A DNA stretch of 64,000 nucleotides from Paenibacillus radicis (ex Gao et al. 2016) (GCF_014641555.1 NZ_BMHY01000002.1:534428-598427), one strand, 5' to 3'. Positions 44,740 to 54,286 are shown, counted from the stretch's first letter. Notes: generated from the sequence alone by a model not told the origin. A program made the numbers and translations.

Positions 44740-45162
44740 ATGGCGAACATTGTAATTGCCGATCACTCGAATGAATCCCGAATGATGCTGAGAAACCTGC
44801 TGGAGCATGACAATCACCTGATCGTTGGCGAAGCTGCCGACGGAGAAGAAGCATATAGAGAATACGAGCGTACTAAACCTGATTTAATCATACTGGAAAG
44901 TGAGCTTCCAATCTTGGACGGAGTGGCAGTTTTGCGCAAAATTTTGTATTTCCATCCGCATGCCAGCATCCTGATGATTAGCACGGTCAATGAGGCGAGC
45001 ACGGTGCTTCGCGCCATTCGGCTCGGGGTGAAGCAGTATATCGTCAAGCCGGTTGAAGCCGAGTCTTTGCGCAGAGCGGTGCGGGAAACGCTGGAGCAGT
45101 TGGAGCAGCGACAGGACAAGGCGGAATCGAAGCTGGCTGCCTTTTTGAATAGTTTCGATTAG
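44740..45162 (+). CDS. Receiver-only protein with Glu at the phospho-acceptor site
   Basis: A 140-residue CheY-like protein with a short helical tail (about 115-140). ATG 44740 follows GGAGG. The switch Ser (LMISTVN) and the Lys (YIVKPVE) are kept. The phospho-acceptor position reads LIILESELP, where LLDxxMP is normal, so the Asp is Glu. The acidic pair near the start is IADHS rather than VDDE. Such a receiver probably cannot be phosphorylated and may mimic the active state. No output domain is present. Confidence 0.85.
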   Translation: MANIVIADHSNESRMMLRNLLEHDNHLIVGEAADGEEAYREYERTKPDLIILESELPILDGVAVLRKILYFHPHASILMISTVNEASTVLRAIRLGVKQYIVKPVEAESLRRAVRETLEQLEQRQDKAESKLAAFLNSFD

Positions 45163-45210
45163 CACCAGTCTGCCATTCGCTAGTTCTATAATATTACCGA
45201 AGCAAGAAAC

Positions 45211-45240
45211 AAAGGCGTCAACCTGCGGGTTGGCGCCTTT
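45211..45240 (+). terminator. Terminator after the receiver-only gene
   Basis: AAAGGCGTCAACC pairs with GGTTGGCGCCTTT (12 of 13), 49 nt after the stop. Confidence 0.75.
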
Positions 45241-45327
45241 GGCGTTTTATAAATACTTTTCCATATATTGCGCAAAATAAGGTTGGTTCATTTAGCGATC
45301 ATCCATCCTAACCATCCGGAGGTGCGC

Positions 45328-46821
45328 ATGAAAAAGTCCAACTGGTTGAAAAAAATACTGCTAAATACGGCACCGCCTGATTCGGCAGCCGAAGACAACA
45401 GCCCGCCGGAAGCGAACGTAGCTCCTACTCTTGCACATACGCTTAAAGAATTTGAGGATTGTGCTGATCTGACTCACCGCCATTTCGAGAATCCGGATGT
45501 AGATCTGATTTTTTTCGAGCATTTAATCGATCAATTGAAGTTCAACCGGGAGATCCTTGCTCCGCTGTTAAGCAGCGACGGGGAAGCGGTAGCCAATCTG
45601 CTCCAGCAGATGGATTCTTTTATCGTCCAGGATTCCAAGGCGGTAGTTCTCGGCATATTGTCGGGCGGAATCGCGATTTTCGCAGAATCGAAAGCCTATC
45701 TCTTCAACGTGTTTGGTCTTCAAACTCGCGCTGTATCCCAATCAGAGACGGAAACGGTCATTACAGGGCCCCATGATGCGTTTACCGAGCAAGTAAGCAC
45801 GAGTCTGTCGCTGATCCGTTCCCGGTTGAAAAGCTCTCATCTTAAAATTATGAAACTGGCGGTCGGCGAGGTAACGAAAACCGAAGTTTACCTGCTGTAT
45901 GTTAAGGATCTCGTTAACATGGAGTTTGTCCAGGAAACGGAACGGCGAATTAAGGCGATTGAAGTAGACAGCATGCTGGATACGAATATGCTCATTCAGT
46001 ATATCGATGACAACAAGTATTCGATTTTCCCGCAAATTCTAACGTCAGAGCGCCCGGATGCAATCGTATCGAAGCTCGTGGCGGGACGTGTGGTGGGCAT
46101 TGTTGACGGAAGCCCCTCGGCTTTTACGGTACCCACCTCATTCTTTGAATTTTTCTCGTCATCTGACGACTACTACCAGCGCTGGATTCTGGGCAGCGCC
46201 ATTCGGCTGCTGCGTTTTTTGGCTTTTATAATAACGATCAGCTTCACCGCAATGTACGTGTCCGTTACGACCTTCCATTACGAAATGATTCCGGAAAATC
46301 TGCTGATGACGCTGACGGAGTCTCGCAGCCGCGTACCGTTTCCTCCGCTGTATGAAGCTTTGCTGATGGAAGTGACGATCGAGCTGCTGCGGGAAGCGGG
46401 GGCGCGATTGCCGACCAAGATCGGTCAGACGATCGGCATCGTTGGCGGTATCGTAATTGGTCAAGCCGCCGTGCAAGCCGGGCTGACGAGCAATATTCTG
46501 ATTATTGCAGTCGCATCCTCTGCGATTGCTTCCTTTGTCATTCCAAGCTATGTAATGAGTGCTTCGATTCGGCTTATCCGGTTTGGGCTTATACTCATGA
46601 CTGGTTTATGGGGCAATCTTGGACTTGTAATGGGAATATCGGCTATCGTCATTCATTTAAGCGGATTAACCAGTTTGGGGACATCTTACTTGACGCCGCT
46701 AGCGCCGTTCAAATTTAGAGACTGGCGGGATATTTTTATTCGCGCGCCTTTCAGCATGCTTCGGGAGAGGCCAACTCAGAGCGAGTCTCCCAATCCGATC
46801 CGAAATCGAACCAAGAGGTGA
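45328..46821 (+). CDS. Spore germination receptor A subunit (GerA family)
   Basis: A 497-residue subunit of a nutrient germinant receptor in the spore inner membrane. A soluble N-terminal domain (about 30-285) includes HRHFENPDVDLIFFE and ILTSERPDA. The membrane domain starts at RWILGSAIRLLRFLAF, with the family stretch ENLLMTLTESRSRVPFPP and then EVTIELLREAGARLP. ATG 45328 is chosen over an upstream ATG because of GGAGGTG at 45318. It heads a three-gene operon. The germinant cannot be predicted, so no letter name is given. Confidence 0.95.
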   Translation: MKKSNWLKKILLNTAPPDSAAEDNSPPEANVAPTLAHTLKEFEDCADLTHRHFENPDVDLIFFEHLIDQLKFNREILAPLLSSDGEAVANLLQQMDSFIVQDSKAVVLGILSGGIAIFAESKAYLFNVFGLQTRAVSQSETETVITGPHDAFTEQVSTSLSLIRSRLKSSHLKIMKLAVGEVTKTEVYLLYVKDLVNMEFVQETERRIKAIEVDSMLDTNMLIQYIDDNKYSIFPQILTSERPDAIVSKLVAGRVVGIVDGSPSAFTVPTSFFEFFSSSDDYYQRWILGSAIRLLRFLAFIITISFTAMYVSVTTFHYEMIPENLLMTLTESRSRVPFPPLYEALLMEVTIELLREAGARLPTKIGQTIGIVGGIVIGQAAVQAGLTSNILIIAVASSAIASFVIPSYVMSASIRLIRFGLILMTGLWGNLGLVMGISAIVIHLSGLTSLGTSYLTPLAPFKFRDWRDIFIRAPFSMLRERPTQSESPNPIRNRTKR

Positions 46822-46827
46822 TGCTCG

Positions 46828-47922
46828 TTGGAGAAAACGAAGGAAAAATTAGCTCCGTTTCACGTGATGATCCTTATATTTATGACGCAAAGCGGGGTTA
46901 TGGCGTTCATCCTTCCCCAACTGCTGGCGGACAATTTCGGAACGAACGGCTGGGCTTCTCTCATCGGCTTCGGGCTGCTTGCTACGCTGAATGTCGCTCT
47001 GATTGGACTTGTTTATAAGCTTGGAAAGGGACGGTCGATCTTCGTCATATTGGAGCAGGCGTTTCCCAAATTTCTGATATTCCCGATTTATGTGGCTGTA
47101 GCCTCATTATGGACGATGATCGGATGCCTGGCCGGTAAGGAGTATGTGATGATTTTCCAGATGTTTGCGTTTCCGACGACCAACCCGATGCTATTCAAAT
47201 TAGTGCTGGATGTGCTCGTTTTCTGGCTGCTGACGAAAGGAATCTACAATATCTCCAAAGCGGCGACGATCTTTTTTTGGCTGTTTTTTTGGATGGTCTT
47301 CTTGCTGTTTTTCTTTTACGGAGAGTTTCAGTGGGCCAGGCTAACGCCGTTTCTGTTCAAGGGCGGGAAATATGAATGGATGAAAAATGTAGATATCTAC
47401 TCGGCGTTTCTTGGCTGCGAGCTAAGCATGCTGCTGTTCAGCTATTCGAATAAGCGGACTAAGCTCATTCAAAGTACAATGTGGGCCAACCTTATAACGA
47501 CTGCAAGCTATGTATATATGGCGATCATGCTGTTCGGCATTTATAGTCTGAAACAATTGCAAACTAAAAATTTTCCGGTGCTGGATGCGCTGGCTTATAT
47601 CCGATTTCCCTTCGTGGAGCGCGTAGAAAATTTATTTTACGGCTTTTTTATGTTCTCCGCGATCTTCTCTGTGCTGTTGTTTGTTTGGTCGGCCAAAGAG
47701 ATGCTTCATCAAATTGTACCCAAGGTGAGGGGAAGTGCGATCGGATTTATAATTATGGCCGCTGCCTACTTTATCGCGATGATCCCGGACATTTTGAATG
47801 AGGTAGGCGAATGGCTCAGTATTCTCAGTCTTATTGAAATAGGCGTTGCCTTCGGTCTGCCAGTTGTCCTGATTGTCGTGCTTCTTATACAAAACAATGG
47901 AGGCAAGCAAGCCTATGAATAA
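46828..47922 (+). CDS. Spore germination receptor B subunit (GerB family, APC-type)
   Basis: A 364-residue integral membrane protein with about ten helices, belonging to the amino acid-polyamine-organocation fold and thought to bind the germinant. Features are FHVMILIFMTQSGVMAFILP at TM1, GWASLIGFG, and WTMIGCLAGKEYVMIFQ in TM3. The start is TTG 46828, 6 nt after the GerA stop, with AAGAGGTG upstream. Its end overlaps the next gene by 8 nt. Confidence 0.93.
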   Translation: MEKTKEKLAPFHVMILIFMTQSGVMAFILPQLLADNFGTNGWASLIGFGLLATLNVALIGLVYKLGKGRSIFVILEQAFPKFLIFPIYVAVASLWTMIGCLAGKEYVMIFQMFAFPTTNPMLFKLVLDVLVFWLLTKGIYNISKAATIFFWLFFWMVFLLFFFYGEFQWARLTPFLFKGGKYEWMKNVDIYSAFLGCELSMLLFSYSNKRTKLIQSTMWANLITTASYVYMAIMLFGIYSLKQLQTKNFPVLDALAYIRFPFVERVENLFYGFFMFSAIFSVLLFVWSAKEMLHQIVPKVRGSAIGFIIMAAAYFIAMIPDILNEVGEWLSILSLIEIGVAFGLPVVLIVVLLIQNNGGKQAYE

Positions 47923-49030
47923 ACGGATTTGTTTCCTTCCAAGGGGGATTGTGCCGCTGCTGCTGCTATTGCTGCTGTCTGGCTGCGGTGATTATCGCAT
48001 TCTGGAGCGGATGGGCTTCACGAGCACAGTCGGTTTCGATCTGCTGCCCAAAGGGGAGATGGAAATTACGGCAAGCATTCCGAGAGCCGAGGCGTTTACA
48101 CCTGTCAAGCGGGAGGTATTGTCGACAGTTTCCAAAAGCTCCAAGGAAGCGAAAATCAAGCTGGGACGCGAGACGAACCTGATGATCGTGAATGGCCAAT
48201 TGCGGGATGTGCTGTTCTCTGACCAAATGGCCGAAAAGGGATTGTTCGAGCATATCGATTCAATAAGAAGAGATACCTCGGTTTCTCCGCAGATCAAAAT
48301 CGTCATCGTCAACGGCAGCGCGAAGTCGCTGCTCTCCAAGGATTACAAGCAGCATCCGATGACGGACCGGTATATCGATCGCTTATTGGAGAAGGAGGCT
48401 GTTGGTCATCTCGTGCCCAAAACGACGCTGTATGACTTCGAGCGGGATTATTATGATGATGGCATCGATCCGGCAGTGCCGATTCTTAAAGAAGAGAGCG
48501 ACCATATTTCAGTTGATGGGATCGGTCTGTTTAAGGGCGGCCGCTATGTGCTGAGAATCCCCGCAAAAGACGCATTAATCTATTCTTTTCTGCAGGGCAA
48601 CTTCAAGCAGGGGGAAATGAGTCTGGAGCTAGCGGACAAAGGGGGAGGACATGATATGGTCATGTTCACTTCATTGATCAGCAGCAAGAAAGTGAAAGTC
48701 CGGCAGCAATCCGGGCAGAAGCTTAATGTAAGCATCGATGTTCAGATGAAGGGCTCTATTTACGAATATACGGGAAATTTGAAGCTAAGCAATGACAGCG
48801 ACCGGCATAAGCTTGAGAAGCAGGTATCCGACCACTTAAATGCAAGGGCCAATCAGATGGTCAAGCGGATGCAGGACAAGGAGGCTGACAGCCTTGGCAT
48901 TGGCATGTATGTCCGCAACGGGATGAGCTATAAAGCGTGGAAAAGCATGGATTGGAGCGAGTCATACGCCAAAGCGAATATCAAATGCAATGTCCACTTC
49001 AAAGTGAAGGACTATGGAAGCTTGCAGTAA
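47915..49030 (+). CDS. Spore germination receptor C subunit (GerC lipoprotein)
   Basis: A 371-residue lipoprotein of the Ger(x)C family. The signal sequence ends in the lipobox LSGCGDYRILERMG (Cys near 24). Mature-domain family segments include TVGFDLLPKGEMEITASIPR, KIKLGRETNLMIVNGQLRDV and a C-terminal NGMSYKAWKSMDW. ATG 47915 overlaps the GerB end by 8 nt and has GGAGG upstream. It completes the A-B-C receptor set. Confidence 0.95.
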   Translation: MNKRICFLPRGIVPLLLLLLLSGCGDYRILERMGFTSTVGFDLLPKGEMEITASIPRAEAFTPVKREVLSTVSKSSKEAKIKLGRETNLMIVNGQLRDVLFSDQMAEKGLFEHIDSIRRDTSVSPQIKIVIVNGSAKSLLSKDYKQHPMTDRYIDRLLEKEAVGHLVPKTTLYDFERDYYDDGIDPAVPILKEESDHISVDGIGLFKGGRYVLRIPAKDALIYSFLQGNFKQGEMSLELADKGGGHDMVMFTSLISSKKVKVRQQSGQKLNVSIDVQMKGSIYEYTGNLKLSNDSDRHKLEKQVSDHLNARANQMVKRMQDKEADSLGIGMYVRNGMSYKAWKSMDWSESYAKANIKCNVHFKVKDYGSLQ

Positions 49031-49174
49031 CAGCGCAGCATCGGACGCAGAATACAGCCTGTTCCTCAATTCCTAGCGGGAAGACTAGTTAGCATCTTGA
49101 TTAATCGGGTAGAATAGATTAAGAAGAGAATGTTTTCCAGTTAGCCATCGTTAATGGTGAAGGGAGGGCGGCAC

Positions 49175-50326
49175 ATGCGAAAACATGGAGGCAAGCTGCT
49201 TGCCTTAACGCTTGTCGTAATTATCGCGTTCAGCTTGGAGAAGAAGCTGGATTTGTTCTCAGTTATGGCCGATGCCGGTCAAAGCTCGACGATGGGCCAG
49301 CTCGAATCTGCGATGGCGAAGCAATTCCAGAGCCGGGCAGAGCATTTTACACTGCAATATGCGGGTGACAAAAAGCAGCTTTCCGACACACTGCAGACGA
49401 CGATTCGAAGCTCGCTTGCCGAGGATGATTATGTGGCCTATATCCTCGATTCCTATCTGTATACGATCCGCAGCTGGGGAGACCGTTCAACGATAAAGAT
49501 AGAGGCAAGATACAGGGAGACACCGGAGCAGACGGCGCAGGTCGATGAGACGGTTAAGCACGCACTGGCCGAACTGCTGACTCCTTCCATGAATGATCAT
49601 CAGAAGGTGAAGGTCATCCATGACTGGATCGTGACCAGATTGGACTATGATCAATCGCTGACCCGTTATACCGCTTATGAGGCATTAGCCACAGGCAAAG
49701 CAGTATGCCAGGGCTATTCGCTGCTTGGCTATAAAATGTTGAAGGAAGCAGGCATACCCGTACTAATTGCCGAAGGAACGGTCAAGACAGGCGATCATGC
49801 TTGGAACATGGTGCAGCTTGACGGCCAGTGGTATCATCTGGATCTGACCTGGGATGATCCCGTTGTGCAAGGCGCGGAACAAACCGGAAGCGCTTCCTCC
49901 CGGATGCAGCCAATCCGCTATACCTATTATTTGAAGACGGATAAGGAAATGAAAGCCGATCATGATTGGGTGAAAAGCTATCCGCCGGCAACTGCAAGCT
50001 ACGGTGACAAGCTGCGGGAGCTGGGAGATGGAAGCCGGCCGGATGCGAAGGCCTACATCCAGTTGAAAGAGGATATCGGACTGGGCTGGCTCGAAGCCGA
50101 GCGAACGATTGCCGACCGTAAAGCGTTGTCCCAAACCGTATTGAAGCAGCTTGCGGCAAAAAGCGTGAAGTTCCAGTTCCGTTACTTGCCCGGAGAGCGT
50201 TTGTCGGAAGATTTAAAGGCCGCATTCCTCGCAGCGAGCATACCAGTCGGATACTCTGCCAGCTATGAGCCTTACGGTAATGACGGTTCGATGCTTGTTA
50301 GCGTTGAGGTCAGCTATAGCAGTTGA
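49175..50326 (+). CDS. Secreted transglutaminase-like protein
   Basis: A 383-residue protein. An N-terminal signal or anchor (LLALTLVVIIAFSL) is followed by a helical region and a transglutaminase-like core at about 140-235. The catalytic Cys is in GKAVCQGYSLLGYKML (near 178), the His in GDHAWNMVQLDGQWYHLD, and the Asp in LTWDDPV. ATG 49175 has GGGAGGG 7 nt upstream. It lies 144 nt after the ger operon. It may crosslink or hydrolyse cell-surface protein; it is not the small spore-coat Tgl. Confidence 0.9.
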   Translation: MRKHGGKLLALTLVVIIAFSLEKKLDLFSVMADAGQSSTMGQLESAMAKQFQSRAEHFTLQYAGDKKQLSDTLQTTIRSSLAEDDYVAYILDSYLYTIRSWGDRSTIKIEARYRETPEQTAQVDETVKHALAELLTPSMNDHQKVKVIHDWIVTRLDYDQSLTRYTAYEALATGKAVCQGYSLLGYKMLKEAGIPVLIAEGTVKTGDHAWNMVQLDGQWYHLDLTWDDPVVQGAEQTGSASSRMQPIRYTYYLKTDKEMKADHDWVKSYPPATASYGDKLRELGDGSRPDAKAYIQLKEDIGLGWLEAERTIADRKALSQTVLKQLAAKSVKFQFRYLPGERLSEDLKAAFLAASIPVGYSASYEPYGNDGSMLVSVEVSYSS

Positions 50327-50330
50327 GGAA

Positions 50331-50514
50331 CAAAATGCAAATGTACATTTTGATTCCTTCCAAATGGTCCAAAACAGCATTCAAAATGTAAAAGTGCAGG
50401 TGAAATGGCTCCATTCCGCCTTAGAGGCTATTCAGGCCAATCAAACTGCATATTTACATTTTGATGCGAGAAATCGCCGGAAAAGCGGCTTCTAACATGT
50501 ACTTTTGCATTTTG
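50331..50514. repeat. Dispersed palindromic repeat, copy C
   Basis: The same four-unit layout as copy A: CAAAATGCAAATGTACATTTTG (beginning 50331, itself nearly palindromic), CAAAATGTAAAAGTGCA at 50382-50398, TGCATATTTACATTTTG at 50447-50463 and TGTACTTTTGCATTTTG at 50498-50514. Spacers are recognisably related to copy A (CCAATCA before unit 3, GAAATCG after it). It starts 5 nt after the transglutaminase stop. The rest of the 50327-50630 spacer holds only the terminator. Confidence 0.85.
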
Positions 50515-50559
50515 ATTTGTGATGTTAATGGTGGTCGGTCGAGTCCTTAATCGACAGTC

Positions 50560-50592
50560 AAAAGCCCGGCACGATTGACGTGCCGGGCTTTT
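50560..50592. terminator. Bidirectional terminator
   Basis: Perfect stem AAAAGCCCGGCAC / GTGCCGGGCTTTT between two convergent transcripts. Confidence 0.9.
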
Positions 50593-50630
50593 TGTTGAGG
50601 CTAATCGGTCTTGGATCGGCCTATTAACTG

Positions 50631-51782
50631 CTATTGTTGCTCGCGTGCGCGGGCTGCGGTCATTTGCTGCCAGACGGACCCGGCAGCTTCTTCGCCGCGT
50701 TCGATCCGCTCCAGCGCCATTTGCGCTTGAAGCTGAATTTCGAACTCGGCGTCTTGTGCTGCCAGACGAAGCGCTTCAATCGCACTTTCGTCGCCTATTT
50801 CATAGAGGAAACGGGCAGCGCGCCAGCGGACAAGCTTATTCTTATCGCGCAGCGCTTCAATCATCGGGCCGGTTGCCGCCGGATTGCCCCAATCGGACAA
50901 CGTGTCGCCAGCTGTACGTCTAACGGCGGCGGATTTGTCTCGCAAAGCTTCGATCATATGAGGCATTGCCTCCGGCGTATCGCGAAGGTCGCCGAGATAG
51001 ACGACGGCGAGCCTGCGTACCGACATGTTCTCGTCACTTAGTGCTTGTGCGAGAACAGGAAGCAGCTCAGGCTCGGCATTGCCGATGCGTTCCAGAGCCG
51101 CGTAGCGAACCTGCCATTCCGGTGATTGCAGCCGTTCAGCAATTTCTTCCGCTGAGAGTGGCGCAGGTCTTGCCGGAACGACAGGCTCCTCGCCAGGTCC
51201 AAGCGCTTGCGCTGCTTCAATTAATGCGCGGAGCCGTTCTTCCGTATACGCAGCGTCCAGCTCCTTCACGATATCAGCAGCGATCTCTTCCAGCTCGCCA
51301 TAACGTACGCCGAGCTCCTCCAGCCGCCGTTTACGAATCATTGAGGCGCCAGCGGCTTCCGCAACTGCCTCGCCAAATTTCGGCGGCAGGGCGGAGCGGG
51401 CTTCGCGCTCTCCGGTTTTAACCCGCACCTGCATCGGAATGCCGCGGAACATTTGGACGAATACATGTGCTTCACCGTAGCTCTCTGCAGAAGGCACGGC
51501 GGTGTCCGCTTCGGCTCCCGCCTCGCCGCCGGACAGAAGCGAACGGGTCTCGGCCAGAATACGGGCCCAATCCGCATTGCTTACGCGATCCAGCGCGATA
51601 AAATCAGCCGTGCGGAACACGCTTCGCACGCCTTCGATGGCAAGCAGGCTGCGCAGCGGCTCAGGCGCGCTGTCAGCTTCCTTTTTCGTATACGATTGCT
51701 GCAAACCGCGCGGAAGCGGCTCGTCAACATTAAGTTTCATGGAATTAGGACTTGGTGTTGGTTCAATGGAAATTAGCTTCAT
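50631..51782 (-). CDS. CvfC/YpgR-type protein: Nfu N-domain plus HEAT repeats
   Basis: A 383-residue protein. Residues 1-85 match the Nfu/NifU N-terminal scaffold-like domain (ISIEPTPSPNSMKLNVDEPL, then IEGVRSVFRTADFIALDR). A middle 'conserved virulence factor' part follows (HVFVQMFRGIPMQVRVKTGE). HEAT-like repeats fill the C-terminal half (WQVRYAALERIGNAEPELLP, VRRLAVVYLGDLRDTPEAMP and so on). S. aureus CvfC and B. subtilis YpgR share this layout; the biochemical role is unknown. ATG 51782 is used rather than 51803, since GGGAGGT lies between them. Confidence 0.9.
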   Translation of the reverse strand: MKLISIEPTPSPNSMKLNVDEPLPRGLQQSYTKKEADSAPEPLRSLLAIEGVRSVFRTADFIALDRVSNADWARILAETRSLLSGGEAGAEADTAVPSAESYGEAHVFVQMFRGIPMQVRVKTGEREARSALPPKFGEAVAEAAGASMIRKRRLEELGVRYGELEEIAADIVKELDAAYTEERLRALIEAAQALGPGEEPVVPARPAPLSAEEIAERLQSPEWQVRYAALERIGNAEPELLPVLAQALSDENMSVRRLAVVYLGDLRDTPEAMPHMIEALRDKSAAVRRTAGDTLSDWGNPAATGPMIEALRDKNKLVRWRAARFLYEIGDESAIEALRLAAQDAEFEIQLQAQMALERIERGEEAAGSVWQQMTAARAREQQ

Positions 51783-52026
51783 AGCTCGTTGATAACCTCC
51801 CATTCAATAAGCGATATGCATATAAATAGTGTACACAATTAGTGTACATGAAATCGCGCTTTGATGCGAATTGTGATTCCCTTGAAGAGCTGTAGTCTGA
51901 TCGTCTTGTTGCTTCTGTCTGGCGTAGTTGATATCTTTACAGTATAGCTTTTTTCTGCAAACAAATATTCCGACAGCGATATCATGAACATCTACAACTA
52001 ACGCAAATGAAGCGAGGGATGCAGCA

Positions 52027-53070
52027 TTGAGGCCTAAAAAATTTGTGAATATCGAGCCGATCGAGCAGCACAATTCGTTCAAACAGTTTACCAGATGGCG
52101 TCAGGAACGGATGAACCGAGTCAAACAGAAGGATTACTCCTATACGGTTCCAAACGTCAAACCGGAGCTTTCTTTTTTGCATAATTGCCGCAGCCACAAA
52201 CAGCCTTCCATTACGTGGGTAGGCCATTCCACTTTTCTCCTTCAAGTGGCCGGGCTTAATCTGATTACGGATCCGGTATGGTCGGGACAGATGGCTTTCC
52301 AAAAAAGGCTGGCACCGCCGGGCATCCCGATTGAGGATGTACCTCCGATTGACGTTGTCTTAATTTCACATTCCCATTATGATCATTTAAATATTCAATC
52401 GCTTCGCCGTCTCGGCGGACGCAAGCAGCTGCTCGTCCCAGCGGGCCTAAGCTCCAAGCTCAAGCTGAAGGGATTCGCCAATGTCAAAGAGCTGCACTGG
52501 TGGGAATCCGTTCATATCCATGGTGTAAAATTCACATTCGTTCCCTCGCAGCATTGGACCCGGCGCAATCCTTGGGATTCGAATAGCTCCCACTGGGGCG
52601 GATGGGTCATTGAGCCTTATGCTTCGTCTATGCCGAATTCGGCGGGTTCAACGGACGAAAGCGGAGCAGGTCAGGCAGCTGGCGCAACAGGCCGGCCGCT
52701 TGTTTGCGAGGCGCCGACGATTTATTTTGCCGGGGACAGCGGTTATTTCCAAGGCTTTAAGGAAATCGGCCGGCGGTTCGATATCGATGTAGCACTTATG
52801 CCAATCGGCGCTTATGAGCCGGAATGGTTTATGGGGCCGCAGCATGTCACGCCGGAGGAGGCGCTGCAGGCTTTTGAAGATACAGGAGCCAAGTGGTTCG
52901 TTCCGATGCACTATGGAGCGTTCAAGCTTGCCGACGATACGCCGCGAGAAGCGCTTGACCGGCTTGAAGCAGAGCGTGCCGCCCGTGAGATTGAGGAAGA
53001 GAGAATTGTCGTTCTTCCGCACGGAGAGACATGGAAGCTTGCCGGTGGTCTAAATCATCAGCGCAAATGA
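52027..53070 (+). CDS. MBL-fold metal-dependent hydrolase (NAPE-PLD/UlaG-like)
   Basis: A 347-residue metallo-beta-lactamase-fold protein. WVGHSTFLLQVAGLNLITDP is near the start, and the metal motif HSHYDHL is near residue 118. More ligands lie in PSQHWTRR, FAGDSGYF and PMHYGAF. The TRRNPWDSNSSHWGGWVIE stretch resembles NAPE-phospholipase-D-like enzymes. A Ser/Gly/Ala-rich insert (about 203-228) looks disordered. The start is TTG 52027, with GCGAGGGA 8 nt before. Natural substrate unknown. Confidence 0.9.
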   Translation: MRPKKFVNIEPIEQHNSFKQFTRWRQERMNRVKQKDYSYTVPNVKPELSFLHNCRSHKQPSITWVGHSTFLLQVAGLNLITDPVWSGQMAFQKRLAPPGIPIEDVPPIDVVLISHSHYDHLNIQSLRRLGGRKQLLVPAGLSSKLKLKGFANVKELHWWESVHIHGVKFTFVPSQHWTRRNPWDSNSSHWGGWVIEPYASSMPNSAGSTDESGAGQAAGATGRPLVCEAPTIYFAGDSGYFQGFKEIGRRFDIDVALMPIGAYEPEWFMGPQHVTPEEALQAFEDTGAKWFVPMHYGAFKLADDTPREALDRLEAERAAREIEEERIVVLPHGETWKLAGGLNHQRK

Positions 53071-53173
53071 CAAATAAGAACAAAGCCGAGCCAAATGCGT
53101 TCAATGACAACTGGCATGGAGAGCGATATACTAACAGCAATGGCAGTTATTATGAAGGAGGCCTTTTCATACT

Positions 53174-54238
53174 ATGAGTCAACCAATTCGTATTGGCATA
53201 ATTGGAGCAGGAGCCATCGGCAACGTTCATATGACGACTTTTGCTAAAGTAGATACTGCGGATATCGTTGCTGTAACTGATGCTTACTTGCCGCTTGCGC
53301 AGCAGCGCGCGGAGGAGCATGGCATTTCAGTCGTTCATGACAGCCCTCAAGCTCTTCTTGAGGACCCGACTCTGGAAGCCGTAATTATTGCGGTGCCGAA
53401 TCAATTTCATGCATCGCTTGCAATCGAAGCTTTGAAGCAGGGCAAGCATGTATTGCTGGAAAAGCCGATGGCGATTGATTCGACTGCCGCCCGTGCGATT
53501 GTGGAAGCGGTAGAGCAATCCGGCAAGGTATTGATGATGGCTCATCAAATGCGCTGGAGCGGGTTGGGACGAGCGATTAAGGCTCGTATCGACAATGGCG
53601 ATCTCGGCAGCATTTATAATGTAAAAACCGGCTGGATGCGCAAAAAAGGCATTCCGGGCTGGGGCTCTTGGTTTACCCGCGCGGACCAATCCGGCGGCGG
53701 CCCGCTTATCGATATCGGCGTTCATATGCTTGACCTGTCGCTCTACTTGATGGGCAATCCGAAGCCGGTATCCGTATATGGCTCCACTTACGCGGAGTTT
53801 GGTCCGAGAAAAGAAGGGATCGGCAGCTGGGGTACGCCAAACTGGGAAGGCTATTATGACGTTGAAGACTTGGCGTCCGCACTCATTAAGCTCGACAACG
53901 GCGCGACGCTGTCGCTGGATGTAAGCTGGGCAGCCCATTCCGCTGCGCTCAGCGAAGATCCGTTCATCCATCTGATGGGAACGGAAGGCGGCGTATCGCT
54001 GGTCGGCGAAGCTGGATCCTATGTGACCCACCAGGATAATGAAGTGGTGAAGTCGGATATCGAGCCGCTGGATGGCGAAGAGGACCGAGTTCTGCTGAGC
54101 AAGCATTTCGTAGAATGCGTCATCGAAGGCAAACAGCCGATCGCACCTGCGCTGTCGGGCTACACGAACATGCGTATTCTTGATGCAATCTATGAATCCT
54201 CCCGCACCGGCAACGAGGTTAAGCTGAACTGGGACTAA
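53174..54238 (+). CDS. Gfo/Idh/MocA family oxidoreductase
   Basis: A 354-residue NAD(P)-dependent dehydrogenase, probably acting on a sugar or inositol. The N-terminal Rossmann fold is RIGIIGAGAIGNVHMTTFAK. The central EKPMAIDS contains the active-site Lys of the family, and the C-terminal domain has GGPLIDIGVHMLDLSLYLMG, with the typical D-x3-H pair. It is monocistronic, with a GAAGGAGG site before the ATG. Confidence 0.93.
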   Translation: MSQPIRIGIIGAGAIGNVHMTTFAKVDTADIVAVTDAYLPLAQQRAEEHGISVVHDSPQALLEDPTLEAVIIAVPNQFHASLAIEALKQGKHVLLEKPMAIDSTAARAIVEAVEQSGKVLMMAHQMRWSGLGRAIKARIDNGDLGSIYNVKTGWMRKKGIPGWGSWFTRADQSGGGPLIDIGVHMLDLSLYLMGNPKPVSVYGSTYAEFGPRKEGIGSWGTPNWEGYYDVEDLASALIKLDNGATLSLDVSWAAHSAALSEDPFIHLMGTEGGVSLVGEAGSYVTHQDNEVVKSDIEPLDGEEDRVLLSKHFVECVIEGKQPIAPALSGYTNMRILDAIYESSRTGNEVKLNWD

Positions 54239-54286
54239 GAAAAGGTATTTGACGTTTCTCTAATTTCTAAATTAAATATATACATC

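Noticed and set aside
52610..52710. Frameshift or insertion in the MBL-fold gene
   Set aside because: The Ser/Gly/Ala-rich stretch keeps the frame, and both flanking halves match the family, so it is a low-complexity insert rather than damage.
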